From NCBI GenBank assembly GCA_963774945.1, contig CAVZHA010000015.1:682001-746000 (forward strand): a stretch of DNA of 64,000 nt. Direction: 5' to 3'. A program made the translations under genes and the position numbers. Under the pieces are notes generated by a model. It saw only the letters and a program-made list of their open reading frames with translations, was not told the origin of the DNA and did no database searches. Shown here piece after piece: positions 26,889 through 35,248 of the stretch. This DNA is from Trebonia sp963774945. GTDB taxonomy: Bacteria > Actinomycetota > Actinomycetes > Streptosporangiales > Streptosporangiaceae. Each line of letters begins with the position of its first letter. The stretch's first letter is position 1.

Positions 26889-28457
26889 TCACTGAGTACT
26901 GTCGGTCGTGGTCAACACGCCGAGGGCCATCGTGCGCAGGTCCACCCGGCGGATCTTCCCGGTCGCGGTGGTGGGGAACCCTTCGGTGAAGACGATCGCA
27001 CGGGGGCGCTTGAACGACGGCAGTCCCTCCCGGCAGTACTCGATGAGCTCGGCCTCGGTCGCGGCCCCGTCGACCGCGAGCTGCACGTAGGCGACCGGCT
27101 TCTCGAGGCCGTCGGGGTCCGGGGCGGCGACCACCACCGCCTGGGCGACGGCCGGGTGCGACAGCAGCCGGGTCTCGACCTCCATCGGGGAGACCCAGAT
27201 CCCGGACGCCTTGATCATGTCGCCGGTCCGGCCCAGGCACTCGTAGTACCCGCCGGCGTCCCTGACGTAGGTGTCGCCGGTGCGCAGCCACTCGCCCTGG
27301 AAGACCAGCCGGGACGCGTCGTAGCGAGCCCAGTAGCCGGTCGCCGAGGACTGGCCGCGCACGTACAGGGTGCCGGGGGTGCCCGGCTGGGTGATCTCCC
27401 GGCCGCTCTCCTCGTCAAGCAGCTTGAGGTCGTAGCCGGGCACGGCCACGCCGGTGGTGCCCGGCCGCACCGCGCCGGGCGCGTTGGACAGGAAGATGTG
27501 CAGCATCTCGGTCATCCCGATGCCGTCGATGATGTCGATGCCGAACTGCGTCGTCCACCGCGCGTAGAGCGACGCGGGGAGCGCCTCGCCGGCCGAGGCG
27601 GCCAGCCGGACCCCGCTTAGCGCGTCGGCCGGCAGTCCGGCCCTGAGCATGTTGGCGAAGAACGTCGGGCCGCCGAAGAAGAGGGTCGCGCCGTGCTTGG
27701 CGGCCGTCTCCGCGATCAGGTCGGGGCGGGACGGCGACGGCAGCAGCACGCAGGCCGCGCCGACCGACAGCGGGAACAGGACCGAGTTGCCGAGGCCGTA
27801 GGCGAAGAACGCCTTCGCGGCCGACAGGCAGCGGTCCGACGGCGTGATCCCGAGCACCTGCGCGGCGTAGGTCTCGCAGACGACCCGGACGGACCCGTGC
27901 CGGTGCATGGCGCCCTTCGGCGTTCCGGTGGTGCCCGAGGTGTAGAGCCAGAAGGCCGGGGAGTCGGCCGTGGTGTCGTAGACCGACTCGTCGGGCGGGT
28001 AGGCGGCCAGGTCGTCCAGTTGGTGAACTGGCCGGGGACTGGCAGCAAGCGGGACGTCTGCCAGTACACCGGCCAGCTCGGGTGCCGCTGCGGCGGCCGA
28101 CTCCGCCACGGCGGCGAACTCACCGGTGATCGCGAGGAACCGGGCCCGGGAGTCGCGGAGCAGGTCCGCGACCCCGTCGGCCCGCAGCATCGTCGAGACC
28201 GGCACTGGAATCGCGCCTACCCGCATAGCGGCCAGGTAAACAACCACGAAGGCCGGCGAGTCCGGCATCAGCATCAGGATCCGCTGCTCGGGCTGGACGC
28301 CGACGGCGCGCAGGCCCGCCGCGGTGCGGCAGACCCGGTCGTGCAGCTGCGCGTAGCTGACCTCGCCGGCCGGGCCGGTCAGCGCGATCCGCTGTCCGTC
28401 CCCGGCCGTCAGCCGCCGGTCGAGCAGGTACTCGCACGCGTTGAACAGTTGCTCCAT
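26889..28457 (-). CDS. benzoate-CoA ligase
   Basis: 522 residues of the ANL superfamily. The P-loop is YTSGTTGTPKG (172-182), the acyl-pocket region YGLGNSVLFPLSVGAACVL, the ATP site GIGMTEMLHIF, the hinge region DMIKASGIWVSPMEVE and the catalytic Lys in PTTATGKIRR. The AAKAFFAYGLGNS segment is typical of benzoate-CoA ligases. It activates benzoate to benzoyl-CoA with ATP in the cytosol, the first step of the box pathway encoded next to it. It lies 39 bases downstream of boxB. Confidence 0.9.
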   Translation of the reverse strand: MEQLFNACEYLLDRRLTAGDGQRIALTGPAGEVSYAQLHDRVCRTAAGLRAVGVQPEQRILMLMPDSPAFVVVYLAAMRVGAIPVPVSTMLRADGVADLLRDSRARFLAITGEFAAVAESAAAAAPELAGVLADVPLAASPRPVHQLDDLAAYPPDESVYDTTADSPAFWLYTSGTTGTPKGAMHRHGSVRVVCETYAAQVLGITPSDRCLSAAKAFFAYGLGNSVLFPLSVGAACVLLPSPSRPDLIAETAAKHGATLFFGGPTFFANMLRAGLPADALSGVRLAASAGEALPASLYARWTTQFGIDIIDGIGMTEMLHIFLSNAPGAVRPGTTGVAVPGYDLKLLDEESGREITQPGTPGTLYVRGQSSATGYWARYDASRLVFQGEWLRTGDTYVRDAGGYYECLGRTGDMIKASGIWVSPMEVETRLLSHPAVAQAVVVAAPDPDGLEKPVAYVQLAVDGAATEAELIEYCREGLPSFKRPRAIVFTEGFPTTATGKIRRVDLRTMALGVLTTTDSTQ

Positions 28458-28496
28458 CGCAGTCGGTCCTCGGGGTTGCGGTTCTGCCAGCTCTGT

Positions 28497-29912
28497 CTAG
28501 GCCAGGTGCACGTAGTCGTAGTCGAACGGGTGACCGTTGATGCCGTTGCGGGGCGGCGCGACCCACGCCGCGATCTTGCCGCGCTGATGCACCGGCTGCA
28601 TCAGCGATCGCACGAATGTTTTATCTGTATCGGTTGGCAGCCATTGTCCCTTGCGCGCCTCCCACACGCCAGCGGAAAGGCGTTCCCCGGTCGGCGACGC
28701 CTCGATCGGGGCGAACGCCCCGACCTTCCGGTTGAACGCGATGTGCGGCAGGTACAGCCGCTGCGGGAGGCCCGCCTGGTCGAGGATGCGGTTCCACCGC
28801 TTGATGCCGCCGGCGCAGTCGGCGATGTACTCACGCCGCAGGTCGGTGTTGAGGCCGACCAGCGCGCTCACCTCGGTCTGCGCGATCTCCCCGTCGGTCA
28901 GCGCGTCCACCATGATCGCGTCGCTGGCCAGCAGGTGGTCGTCTTTGCGCCGATCCTCCAGCCAGCGGCCCTTGAGGCCGGCCGTGTAGTAGTTGGCGAC
29001 GTTGGTCGAGGTTTCCCCGCCGAACAGGTCGAGGGAGACGCTGTAGTGGAAGTTGATGTACTTCTGGATGACCGGGAGCGGGATCGCCCCGTAGGCGGCC
29101 ACGTCGTCGGTGTCGTTCTCAACCATCACCTGCGCGGTCCGCTCCACCACCCGGTCGACGCCGGTGGTGCCGACCATCATGTGGTGCGCCTCTTCCTTGA
29201 GCATGAACTCGCAGGTCCGGCTCAGCGGGTCGAAGGCGGACTCCTTCAGCGTGCCGAGCTGGTACTTGCCGTCCCGGTCGGTGAAGTAGGTGAACATGTA
29301 GAACGACAGCCAGTCGGGGGTCTCCTCGTTGAACGCGCCGAGGATGCGGGGCGAGTCCTCGCTGCCCGAGTTGCGGTGCAGCAGTTCCTCGGCCTCCTCC
29401 CGGCCCTCGCGGCCGAAGTAGGCGTGCAGCAGGTAGACCATCGCCCACAGGTGGCGGCCCTCTTCGACGTTGACCTGGAACAGGTTGCGCAGGTCGTACA
29501 GGGACGGCGCGGTCGCGCCGAGGTTGCGCTGCTGCTCCACGCTGGCCGGCTCGGTGTCGCCCTGGATCACGATCAGCCGCTGCAGCTCGGCCCGGTACTC
29601 GCCGGGCACCTTCTGCCAGGCGGGCTCCCCCTTGTGGGCGCCGAACGCGATCCGCCGGTCGCCGTCGCGCTCGGCCAGGAAGATGCCCCACCGGTAGTCC
29701 CGCATCGGCACGTGGCCGAACTGCGCCCAGCCCTCGCGGCCGACGTTGACCGCCGTGCGCAGGTAGACGTCCTGGGTCGGCAGCGTCGGCCCCATCGACT
29801 CCCACCAGGACAGGAAGTTGGGCTGCCAGGACTCCAGCGCCCGCTGCAGCCGCCGGTCCTCGTTCAGGCTGACGTTGTTGGGGATCTTCTCGGCGTAATC
29901 AGGGGTGGTCAT
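28497..29912 (-). CDS. boxB: benzoyl-CoA 2,3-epoxidase, oxygenase subunit BoxB
   Basis: 471 residues, the usual BoxB length. The diiron ligand region is visible: E121 (GDTEPAS), E150/151 and H154 in NVEEGRHLWAM, FTDRDGKYQ, and E240/241 with H243/244 in LKEEAHHMMVG. BoxB uses O2 and electrons from BoxA to form 2,3-epoxybenzoyl-CoA. No boxA is present in this window, so the reductase must be encoded elsewhere. It starts six bases after the boxC stop, in the operon boxC-boxB-ligase-amidohydrolase. Confidence 0.93.
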   Translation of the reverse strand: MTTPDYAEKIPNNVSLNEDRRLQRALESWQPNFLSWWESMGPTLPTQDVYLRTAVNVGREGWAQFGHVPMRDYRWGIFLAERDGDRRIAFGAHKGEPAWQKVPGEYRAELQRLIVIQGDTEPASVEQQRNLGATAPSLYDLRNLFQVNVEEGRHLWAMVYLLHAYFGREGREEAEELLHRNSGSEDSPRILGAFNEETPDWLSFYMFTYFTDRDGKYQLGTLKESAFDPLSRTCEFMLKEEAHHMMVGTTGVDRVVERTAQVMVENDTDDVAAYGAIPLPVIQKYINFHYSVSLDLFGGETSTNVANYYTAGLKGRWLEDRRKDDHLLASDAIMVDALTDGEIAQTEVSALVGLNTDLRREYIADCAGGIKRWNRILDQAGLPQRLYLPHIAFNRKVGAFAPIEASPTGERLSAGVWEARKGQWLPTDTDKTFVRSLMQPVHQRGKIAAWVAPPRNGINGHPFDYDYVHLA

Positions 29913-29918
29913 GGAACC

Positions 29919-31583
29919 TCAGACTCGCTTCCGGTCGAAATCGGCCCGCTTGCCGGTGCCGTACGCGCGCAGCGCGCCGTCGGGCCCCGAGGCGTTCGGG
30001 CGGTAGAAGATCCAGTTCTGCCAGGCGGTCAGCCGGCCGAAGATCTTGGTCTCGATGGTCTCCGGGCCCGCGAACCGGTAGTTCGCCTCCAGGCCCGTCA
30101 ACGCGTCAGGGGAGAAGGCCGACCGCTCCTCGATCGCGATCCGCACCTCCTCCTCCCAGTCGATGTCATCGGGCGCGAAGGTGACCAGGCCGAGCCTCTC
30201 CGCCTCCTCGGCTTCCAGCGGCTCGCCCGCGCGCTTCTCGACGTCGGCCAGGCCGTCGTCGTCGCCGTAGAACCGGGTCTGCAGGCGCGTGAGGCCGTTG
30301 CCCATCGGCAGCGGGCCCAGGTTCATCGCACCGACGGTGATCGCGGCCGGCGTCGCGTCCGGATCGGCGTCCTCGAAGACGCCGAACAGCATGTAGGAGC
30401 GGTCCGCCGCCAGCGCGAGCTCGAGCAGTGAGCCGGCGAAGCAGGAGCCCGGCTCGATCAGCGCGATCAGCGAGCGGCTGGTCACGTCGAGGCGCTTGAG
30501 CGTCCGCTTCAGGTAGAGCACGATCTCGTTGGCGAGCCAGTCGGAGGCGGCGCCCTCGATCAGCAGCGCGTCGTGCGCGAGGACCCGCTCGGCCGATCCG
30601 ATTGTCCGCAGCACCCAGGTGCCGATCTCGGTCTCGTTGGTGCGCAGGTCGAGGATCAGGTCGTCGAGCTCGCGGGCGACCGCCAGCGGCCAGAACGCCG
30701 CCCCGGCGGCGTGCGCCTCGGCCATCGACGGCGGGGCGTCCTCGGGCGGACCGGTCACGATGATCTCCGCGATCGCGCGGTCGCGGTCCAGCGCCGCCGA
30801 TACGTGCCGGTACGTGATCGCGTCGGCCGTCCGGGACTTGTCGAGCTCGGTCAGCTCGATCGCCGCGCTGCCGGGGAGACGGGTGCTGGCCGACGCTAGA
30901 GCCAGGGACCGTTCGGACACCGCTTCTTTCCAGCGCACCCGCGGCACGGCCTCATCGACGAGCTTCCACGCAACTGCCTTCTTGCCCCCGAGACCCTCCG
31001 CCTTGGTGGAGAAGTAGTCGGCCAGGTCGCGGCGGACGTGCCGCTTGTCGACCACCCGGGTGAGGCCGCCGGTGCCCGGCAGTACGCCAAGCAGCGGCAG
31101 CTCGGGCAGCGAGACGGCCGACGACCGGTCGTCGACGAGCAGGATCTGGTCGCACGCGAGCGCGAGCTCGTAGCCGCCGCCGGAAGCGGTGCCGTTCAGC
31201 GCGGCCAGGTAGGTCTGGCCGGAGTTCTCGGTCGCGTCCTCGATGCCGTTGCGGGTCTCGTTGGTGAACTTGCAGAAGTTCACCTTCCACGGGTGGGAGG
31301 AGGCGGCCAGCATCCTGATGTTGGCCCCGGCGCAGAAGATCTTCTCCTTGCCGCTGGTCAGCACCACGGTCTTGACCTCGGGGTGCTCGAACCGCAGGCG
31401 CTGAACCGCGTCGTAGAGCTCGATGTCCACGCCCAGGTCGTAGGAGTTCAGCTTGAGCTCGTACCCGGGCACCAGGCCGCCCTGCTCGTCGACGTCCATG
31501 GTCAGGGTGGCGACCGGGCCGTCGACGGCGAGCTTCCAGTGCCGGTAGCTGGCCGGACAAGTCCTGAATTCGACGTGCGCCAT
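29919..31583 (-). CDS. boxC: 2,3-epoxybenzoyl-CoA dihydrolase BoxC
   Basis: About 554 residues in two crotonase-like parts. The N-terminal half carries KIFCAGANIRMLA and TYLAALNGTASGGGYELALACDQILLVDD (CoA/oxyanion motifs), and the C-terminal half is specific to BoxC (RLQTRFYGDD...; WQNWIFYRPNASGPDGALRAYGTG). BoxC opens the epoxide ring, releasing formate and an aldehyde acid-CoA. ATG 31592 is also in frame, but the promoter read directly upstream would start the mRNA near 31584-31588, so the ATG at 31583 (MAHVEF) is more likely. It contains a near-copy of the dispersed repeat core (30905-30916). Confidence 0.92.
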   Translation of the reverse strand: MAHVEFRTCPASYRHWKLAVDGPVATLTMDVDEQGGLVPGYELKLNSYDLGVDIELYDAVQRLRFEHPEVKTVVLTSGKEKIFCAGANIRMLAASSHPWKVNFCKFTNETRNGIEDATENSGQTYLAALNGTASGGGYELALACDQILLVDDRSSAVSLPELPLLGVLPGTGGLTRVVDKRHVRRDLADYFSTKAEGLGGKKAVAWKLVDEAVPRVRWKEAVSERSLALASASTRLPGSAAIELTELDKSRTADAITYRHVSAALDRDRAIAEIIVTGPPEDAPPSMAEAHAAGAAFWPLAVARELDDLILDLRTNETEIGTWVLRTIGSAERVLAHDALLIEGAASDWLANEIVLYLKRTLKRLDVTSRSLIALIEPGSCFAGSLLELALAADRSYMLFGVFEDADPDATPAAITVGAMNLGPLPMGNGLTRLQTRFYGDDDGLADVEKRAGEPLEAEEAERLGLVTFAPDDIDWEEEVRIAIEERSAFSPDALTGLEANYRFAGPETIETKIFGRLTAWQNWIFYRPNASGPDGALRAYGTGKRADFDRKRV

Positions 31584-31592
31584 GCCGTCCAT

Positions 31593-31620
31593 ACTCTACG
31601 AATGACTGCGTATTCGTCAA
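31593..31620 (-). promoter_or_regulatory. boxC promoter with overlapping ACGAAT-N8-ATTCGT operator
   Basis: On the minus strand TTGACG (31620-31615), a 16-base spacer and TAGAGT (31598-31593) form a good -35/-10 pair. The dyad ACGAAT-N8-ATTCGT (31598-31617) covers nearly the whole promoter, so a bound dimer would block RNA polymerase. The PaaX-family gene just upstream is the obvious candidate repressor. Confidence 0.65.
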
Positions 31621-31725
31621 GGTTCCGTAGAACATTACCCACGCGAGCCAAAGCGCGCGCCGCTGCCGGCGGAGCGAGGAGCGAGGGAGCGCAGCGACTG
31701 AGCGACGAGGGAGCAGGCAGTGGCT

Positions 31726-32613
31726 TCAAGCGCGCGGCGGCGAGCGGGAAGATACAGCCTTCGGCGCGGCGGCGAGCGGGGATAACACAGTGTTCAGCCG
31801 GCGCCACTCGCGATGCGCGTCCGGCAGCCACCGCTGGTGCCGGTCGGCGAACAGCTCGGCCGCGCGGATCCCGGTCCACCGCGGCGGCAGCAGCTCGCGT
31901 GGCAGGGACGGGTCGAGGGCTGGGAACCGCCGCCACGCGTGCACCAGCTCGAGCTGACGCAGCAGTACGTCACCCGGCACCTCGGGCGCCCGGAACTCGG
32001 CCACGAACTGCTCGTACTCCGCCTCGAGGTTTGGCAGGTCCCAGGCCGCGGCGACCATCGCGCTGGTGTCGGACAGCCCGGCGCGGCGGGCCACGAACAC
32101 GTGCGCGTCGCCCGCCACCCCGGCTTCCGTCAGCACCCGGACCGCCTCGCGCTCGCGGTCAGCGTGCGGGCTGATCCACAGGCCGGGGCCGAGCGAGCCG
32201 AACCCGGCCCAGGCAAGCCGGGTCCGCACCACGTGCCGGGCGCGCCGATCGGACTCGGGGATCCGCACCTGGGCGAGCACCCACTGGCCGTCCCAGGCCG
32301 CCGCCGGGCCGAAGGAGTAAATGCGCTTGGCCCCGTCGCCCAGCAGCTTCGTCGCCGCCGACGTGAGCCGCCAGCGGGTCCGCCGGCCGACCTTCTCCGG
32401 CTGCAGCCAGCCCGCGTTGGACGTGCGCATCAGCGCCTGCCTGGTCGCCTTCTCGGCCACCCCGAGGCGCTCGAACGCCGCCAGCACCGCGCTGGTCCAG
32501 GCCGCCCCCTCGCTCGGCAGCACGAACTCACCGAGCAGGGTAAACAGCAGGCCGCGAGCCGACCCCGCGCCGACCTCGTGGCGGCGCGACAGCACCGGCG
32601 CGGCGGATTCCAC
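31726..32613 (-). CDS. PaaX-family transcriptional repressor
   Basis: 295 residues with the PaaX layout: an N-terminal winged helix (RGLLFTLLGEFVLPSEGAAWTSAVLAAFERLGVAEKATRQALMRTSNAGWLQPEKVGRRTRWRLT), a central domain (WDGQWVLAQVRIPESDRRARHVVRTRLAWAGFGSLGPGLWISPH) and a C-terminal domain (FPALDPSLPRELLPPRWTG). PaaX repressors respond to aryl-CoA thioesters such as phenylacetyl-CoA. Here, upstream of box genes on the same strand, benzoyl-CoA is the likely inducer. The C-terminal tail SSRSPPRA is poorly conserved. Confidence 0.9.
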   Translation of the reverse strand: MESAAPVLSRRHEVGAGSARGLLFTLLGEFVLPSEGAAWTSAVLAAFERLGVAEKATRQALMRTSNAGWLQPEKVGRRTRWRLTSAATKLLGDGAKRIYSFGPAAAWDGQWVLAQVRIPESDRRARHVVRTRLAWAGFGSLGPGLWISPHADREREAVRVLTEAGVAGDAHVFVARRAGLSDTSAMVAAAWDLPNLEAEYEQFVAEFRAPEVPGDVLLRQLELVHAWRRFPALDPSLPRELLPPRWTGIRAAELFADRHQRWLPDAHREWRRLNTVLSPLAAAPKAVSSRSPPRA

Positions 32614-33015
32614 TTAACTGCTCCGGTTCCGCATGATCTAAGTAGCATACCGCCCGACCGCCCCCGACCCCGGTAACCACACCTTAGACCCCGTCGCGCC
32701 GCCGCGCCGGTGGGCGCCGCGCCGGTGGGCGCCGCGCCGCGTAGCGGATTGAGCCCAAATGCGCATTCGGGCTCACTCTTGCCGGCCCAAAGGCGCATTC
32801 GGGCCGTTGGGGTGGGGGTGGGGTGAGGGTGGGGGTGGGGGTGGGGCCCGCCGCGCCATTGCGACGGGACCCCGTGTAGGTGGGGGCGGATGCCCCCATG
32901 CCCACAGACCACCTCCGGGTCTCGCCGCGTTTTGTGCGGCGGGATCCGCTAGGGGGTTTGGGGGGCGAGAGCCCCCCAAGCTGGGGGGTCTCCGGGGGGT
33001 CGTCCCCCGGGAGTG
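32614..33015. other. non-coding, highly repetitive intergenic stretch
   Basis: No gene seen. It holds GGTGGGCGCCGCGCC direct repeats (about 32709-32740), two related palindromes (32752-32773 and 32784-32805), a long G-rich run of GGGGTGG units (about 32808-32850), and a set of G6/C6 hairpins at about 32950-33010 (GGGGGGCGAGAGCCCCCC). The last could terminate the NlpC/P60 gene that ends at 33016 on the minus strand. Confidence 0.7.
32752..32805. repeat. two related 22-bp palindromes
   Basis: AGCCCAAATGCGCATTCGGGCT (32752-32773 without a break, symmetric except one central-flank mismatch) is followed by a GGCCCAAAGGCGC-ATTCGGGCC relative at 32784-32805. A degenerate third relative, AGCCCAAATGC...GCGCGTTAGGCT, is at 58497-58526. 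Confidence 0.65.
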
Positions 33016-33621
33016 TTAATGCGTCAGCGTGCCGAAGGTGACCGTGTCGCCTGCCCAGGAGAAGTTCTGCCATTTGACGTCGCTGCCGGTGCTCGTCGCG
33101 GCCACCATGTCGTTTCCGCCCTCGTAGATTCCCACGTGGTAGACGTAGCTGTGCGGATTGCTGTCGACGTGGAAGAACACCAGGTCGCCGCCCCAGGCCC
33201 GCTTCTTGCTAATGGGCCGGAACTCGAGGAACTGGGCCTCCGCGGTGCGCTGGATGCCCTTGCCGAGGCGGCGGTAGACGTACTGGGTGAGGCCGGAGCA
33301 GTCGAACCCGGCCGGGCTGGTCCCCCCGTAGCGATAGCGGACGCCCTCGTACTTCTTGACTAGCGTCGCGACCTCCTGATTGAAGGACAGGCGATGCTTG
33401 CCGGTGTAACTCATGTCGTATGCCGTCTTGGGCGTGGTGGCCCTGTGACTCTTGGGCTTCTTCAGCGACTTCCCGAGTGGCCCGTTATTGCCAGGTACCG
33501 CTGCGTTCGGCTTGGCGCCGGCGGGCAGATTCGCCGCCTGGGCACCCCCCGCGACTCCTGCCATCGGGACGCTGAGCGCCACCGTGGCGAGGGCCGCCTT
33601 CGCCAGCCAGTTGCGCCGCAC
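33016..33621 (-). CDS. secreted NlpC/P60-family peptidoglycan hydrolase
   Basis: 201 residues from GTG 33621. This start follows GGAGG by eight bases and gives a clean signal peptide (RRNWLAKAALATVALSVPMAGVAGGAQA). The NlpC/P60 domain has FDCSGLTQYVYRRLG with the nucleophile Cys (about residue 108) and YVYHVGIYEGG with the catalytic His (about 162). It should cut peptide bonds in cell-wall stem peptides. A TTG at 33645 is also in frame. A 23-codon reading frame with its own strong ribosome-binding site ends one base before this GTG. Confidence 0.87.
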   Translation of the reverse strand: MRRNWLAKAALATVALSVPMAGVAGGAQAANLPAGAKPNAAVPGNNGPLGKSLKKPKSHRATTPKTAYDMSYTGKHRLSFNQEVATLVKKYEGVRYRYGGTSPAGFDCSGLTQYVYRRLGKGIQRTAEAQFLEFRPISKKRAWGGDLVFFHVDSNPHSYVYHVGIYEGGNDMVAATSTGSDVKWQNFSWAGDTVTFGTLTH

Positions 33622-33622
33622 C

Positions 33623-33694
33623 TTAGGCGCCTCCACGCTTGGCAACGACCCGCGTATAGGTCTCTGACCCCCGTTTAAGCATGACGCCGTTCAT
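33623..33694 (-). CDS. possible 23-codon leader peptide (or true N-terminus of the NlpC/P60 gene)
   Basis: ATG at 33694, with AAAGGAC eight bases upstream, reads MNGVMLKRGSETYTRVVAKRGGA and stops at TAA, one base before the NlpC/P60 GTG (TAAGGTG). It is either a leader peptide coupled to the hydrolase or, if one G in GGAGG is extra, the real N-terminus continuing as KRGAPKVRRNW. Sequence alone does not decide. Confidence 0.4.
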   Translation of the reverse strand: MNGVMLKRGSETYTRVVAKRGGA

Positions 33695-34175
33695 GTTCTT
33701 TGTCCTTTCTTTCCTTTTTAACAATGCGTATTCGGTTGTTTGCATGTGGCTAGTGAGGTGCCCACTGCGCATACTTCCCTATCATCGGGGCAGGGAGGTT
33801 GTCTCGTAAGCGGCCATGTTTAGGTCCGGTATGTCACACAGATCACGGTCAGATAAAGGCTTGTTCTTGGCTTCGCATTATGGATTTTGATATTTACAAA
33901 ACCCCAGTTCAGAGCGCCTACCATCGTTGTCATTGAATGATCAACTGTCGAGTTTTGATCGCTCTTGCCCGTGTGTTATATGTCACAACGGCCTTACCGA
34001 GGACGGGCCCGGACGGAGGGCTCGAATGTCTTATTTCCCCCCGTTACCGTCCTGTGATTGGCGTTGAAAAAGATCTTCACGTGACAGTTGTTGCCTGTGT
34101 GACTGCGGCGCGGCCGAAGCACTCCGGGGCGCCTGGGGCACGCCGCCGCGCGCCACCGGCTAGACTGCCCGTCTT
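33695..34175. other. 480-base intergenic region, AT-richer than its neighbours
   Basis: Divergent promoter region of the NlpC/P60 gene (minus) and the epimerase (plus). No gene, and no motif of the ydaO-type c-di-AMP riboswitch often found before such hydrolases, was seen. Runs such as CTTTCTTTCCTTTTTAACAA give it a lower GC content than the surrounding coding DNA, as expected for regulatory or Lsr2-bound DNA. Confidence 0.5.
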
Positions 34176-35117
34176 GTGAGCGGTACTGAGAGCATTCTGG
34201 TCACCGGCGGCGCCGGATTCGTGGGCGCGACGCTGGTGCGGCGCCTGGTCGCGAGCGGCTACCGAGTCCGCGTGCTCGACAACCTGTCCACCGGCGCCGA
34301 GGCGCACCTGGCGGGCGTGGACGCCGAGCTCGTGGTGGGTGACATCCGCGACGACGACGCCCTCGACGACGCGCTCAAGGGCCTCGACGCGGTCATCCAT
34401 CTGGCCGCGGCGGGGTCGGTGGTCGGCTCGATCGACGATCCGGTCGGCAACTTCGAGTCGAACGTGGTCGGCACGTTCCGGGTGCTCGACGCCGCCCGCA
34501 GGGCCGGGGTGGCGCGCACCGTCCAGGCCTCCACCGGCGGCGCGCTCATCGGGGACGCCACTCCCCCGGTCAACGAGCAGTCGCTGCCCAAGCCGATCTC
34601 GCCCTACGGTGCGTCCAAGCTGGCGGGCGAGGCCTACGCGCACGCGTTCGCCAAGACCTACGGGCTGCGCACCGTCGCGGTCCGCTTCGGCAACGTGTAC
34701 GGGCCCTGGTGCGACCGCAAGCGGGGCGTGCTCAACGTGTACTTCGAGTCGCTGCACGACGGCGTGCCGCTGGTCATCTACGGCGACGGCACCGCCTCGC
34801 GGGACTACGTCCACGTCTCTGACATCGCCCAGGCGCTGCAACTGGCGCTGGAGAAGGACGTCCCCGGCGGCACCGTGGTGCACGCCGCCTCGGGCGTGGA
34901 GACGCCGCTGACCGAGCTGGCGGACCTGTGCCGCCAGGCGGCCGGGCTCCCCGATCACCCGATCGAGTACCGGCCCTCCCGGGCGGGCGAGGTCGGGCGG
35001 AACTTCGCCTCCTACGACCTGGCCCGCGAGCTGCTCGGCTACTCCCCCACGGTGCGGCGCGAGGACGGCATCCCGCTGCTGTGGCAGTGGTTCAAGGACG
35101 AGATCTTCAAGGACTGA
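34176..35117 (+). CDS. NAD-dependent sugar-nucleotide epimerase/dehydratase (extended SDR)
   Basis: 313 residues. NAD-binding TGGAGFVGATLVRRL at residues 10-24, a VIHLAA motif, the Ser/Thr of ASTGGALIG, YGASK with catalytic Tyr and Lys, RFGNVYGPWCDRK and RDYVHVSDIAQA. The best family fit is UDP-glucose 4-epimerase or a related epimerase supplying cell-surface sugars. The exact sugar cannot be read. GTG start at 34176. Genes on both sides are envelope proteins. Confidence 0.87.
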   Translation: MSGTESILVTGGAGFVGATLVRRLVASGYRVRVLDNLSTGAEAHLAGVDAELVVGDIRDDDALDDALKGLDAVIHLAAAGSVVGSIDDPVGNFESNVVGTFRVLDAARRAGVARTVQASTGGALIGDATPPVNEQSLPKPISPYGASKLAGEAYAHAFAKTYGLRTVAVRFGNVYGPWCDRKRGVLNVYFESLHDGVPLVIYGDGTASRDYVHVSDIAQALQLALEKDVPGGTVVHAASGVETPLTELADLCRQAAGLPDHPIEYRPSRAGEVGRNFASYDLARELLGYSPTVRREDGIPLLWQWFKDEIFKD

Positions 35118-35248
35118 TCGGCTTGGCGCCCCGCGCCACCTCGGATCAACTCCGACGGTTACCGACCACGATTCGCGGTAGATAGAGCACCGGCATAATG
35201 ATTGCCGCGTATGCGGTGTTTTTCTACGGCGATGGGCGGATGGGTGAC

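Noticed and set aside
32985..33012. Guanidine-II (mini-ykkC) hairpin, GGGGACGACCCC-like
   Set aside because: Only one hairpin with an ACGA loop was present, the paired second hairpin is missing, and it lies downstream of a gene rather than upstream of a transporter.
33646..33840. ydaO-type c-di-AMP riboswitch before the NlpC/P60 gene
   Set aside because: The consensus blocks were not found when the minus strand was read; only the leader ORF and an AT-rich region are visible.
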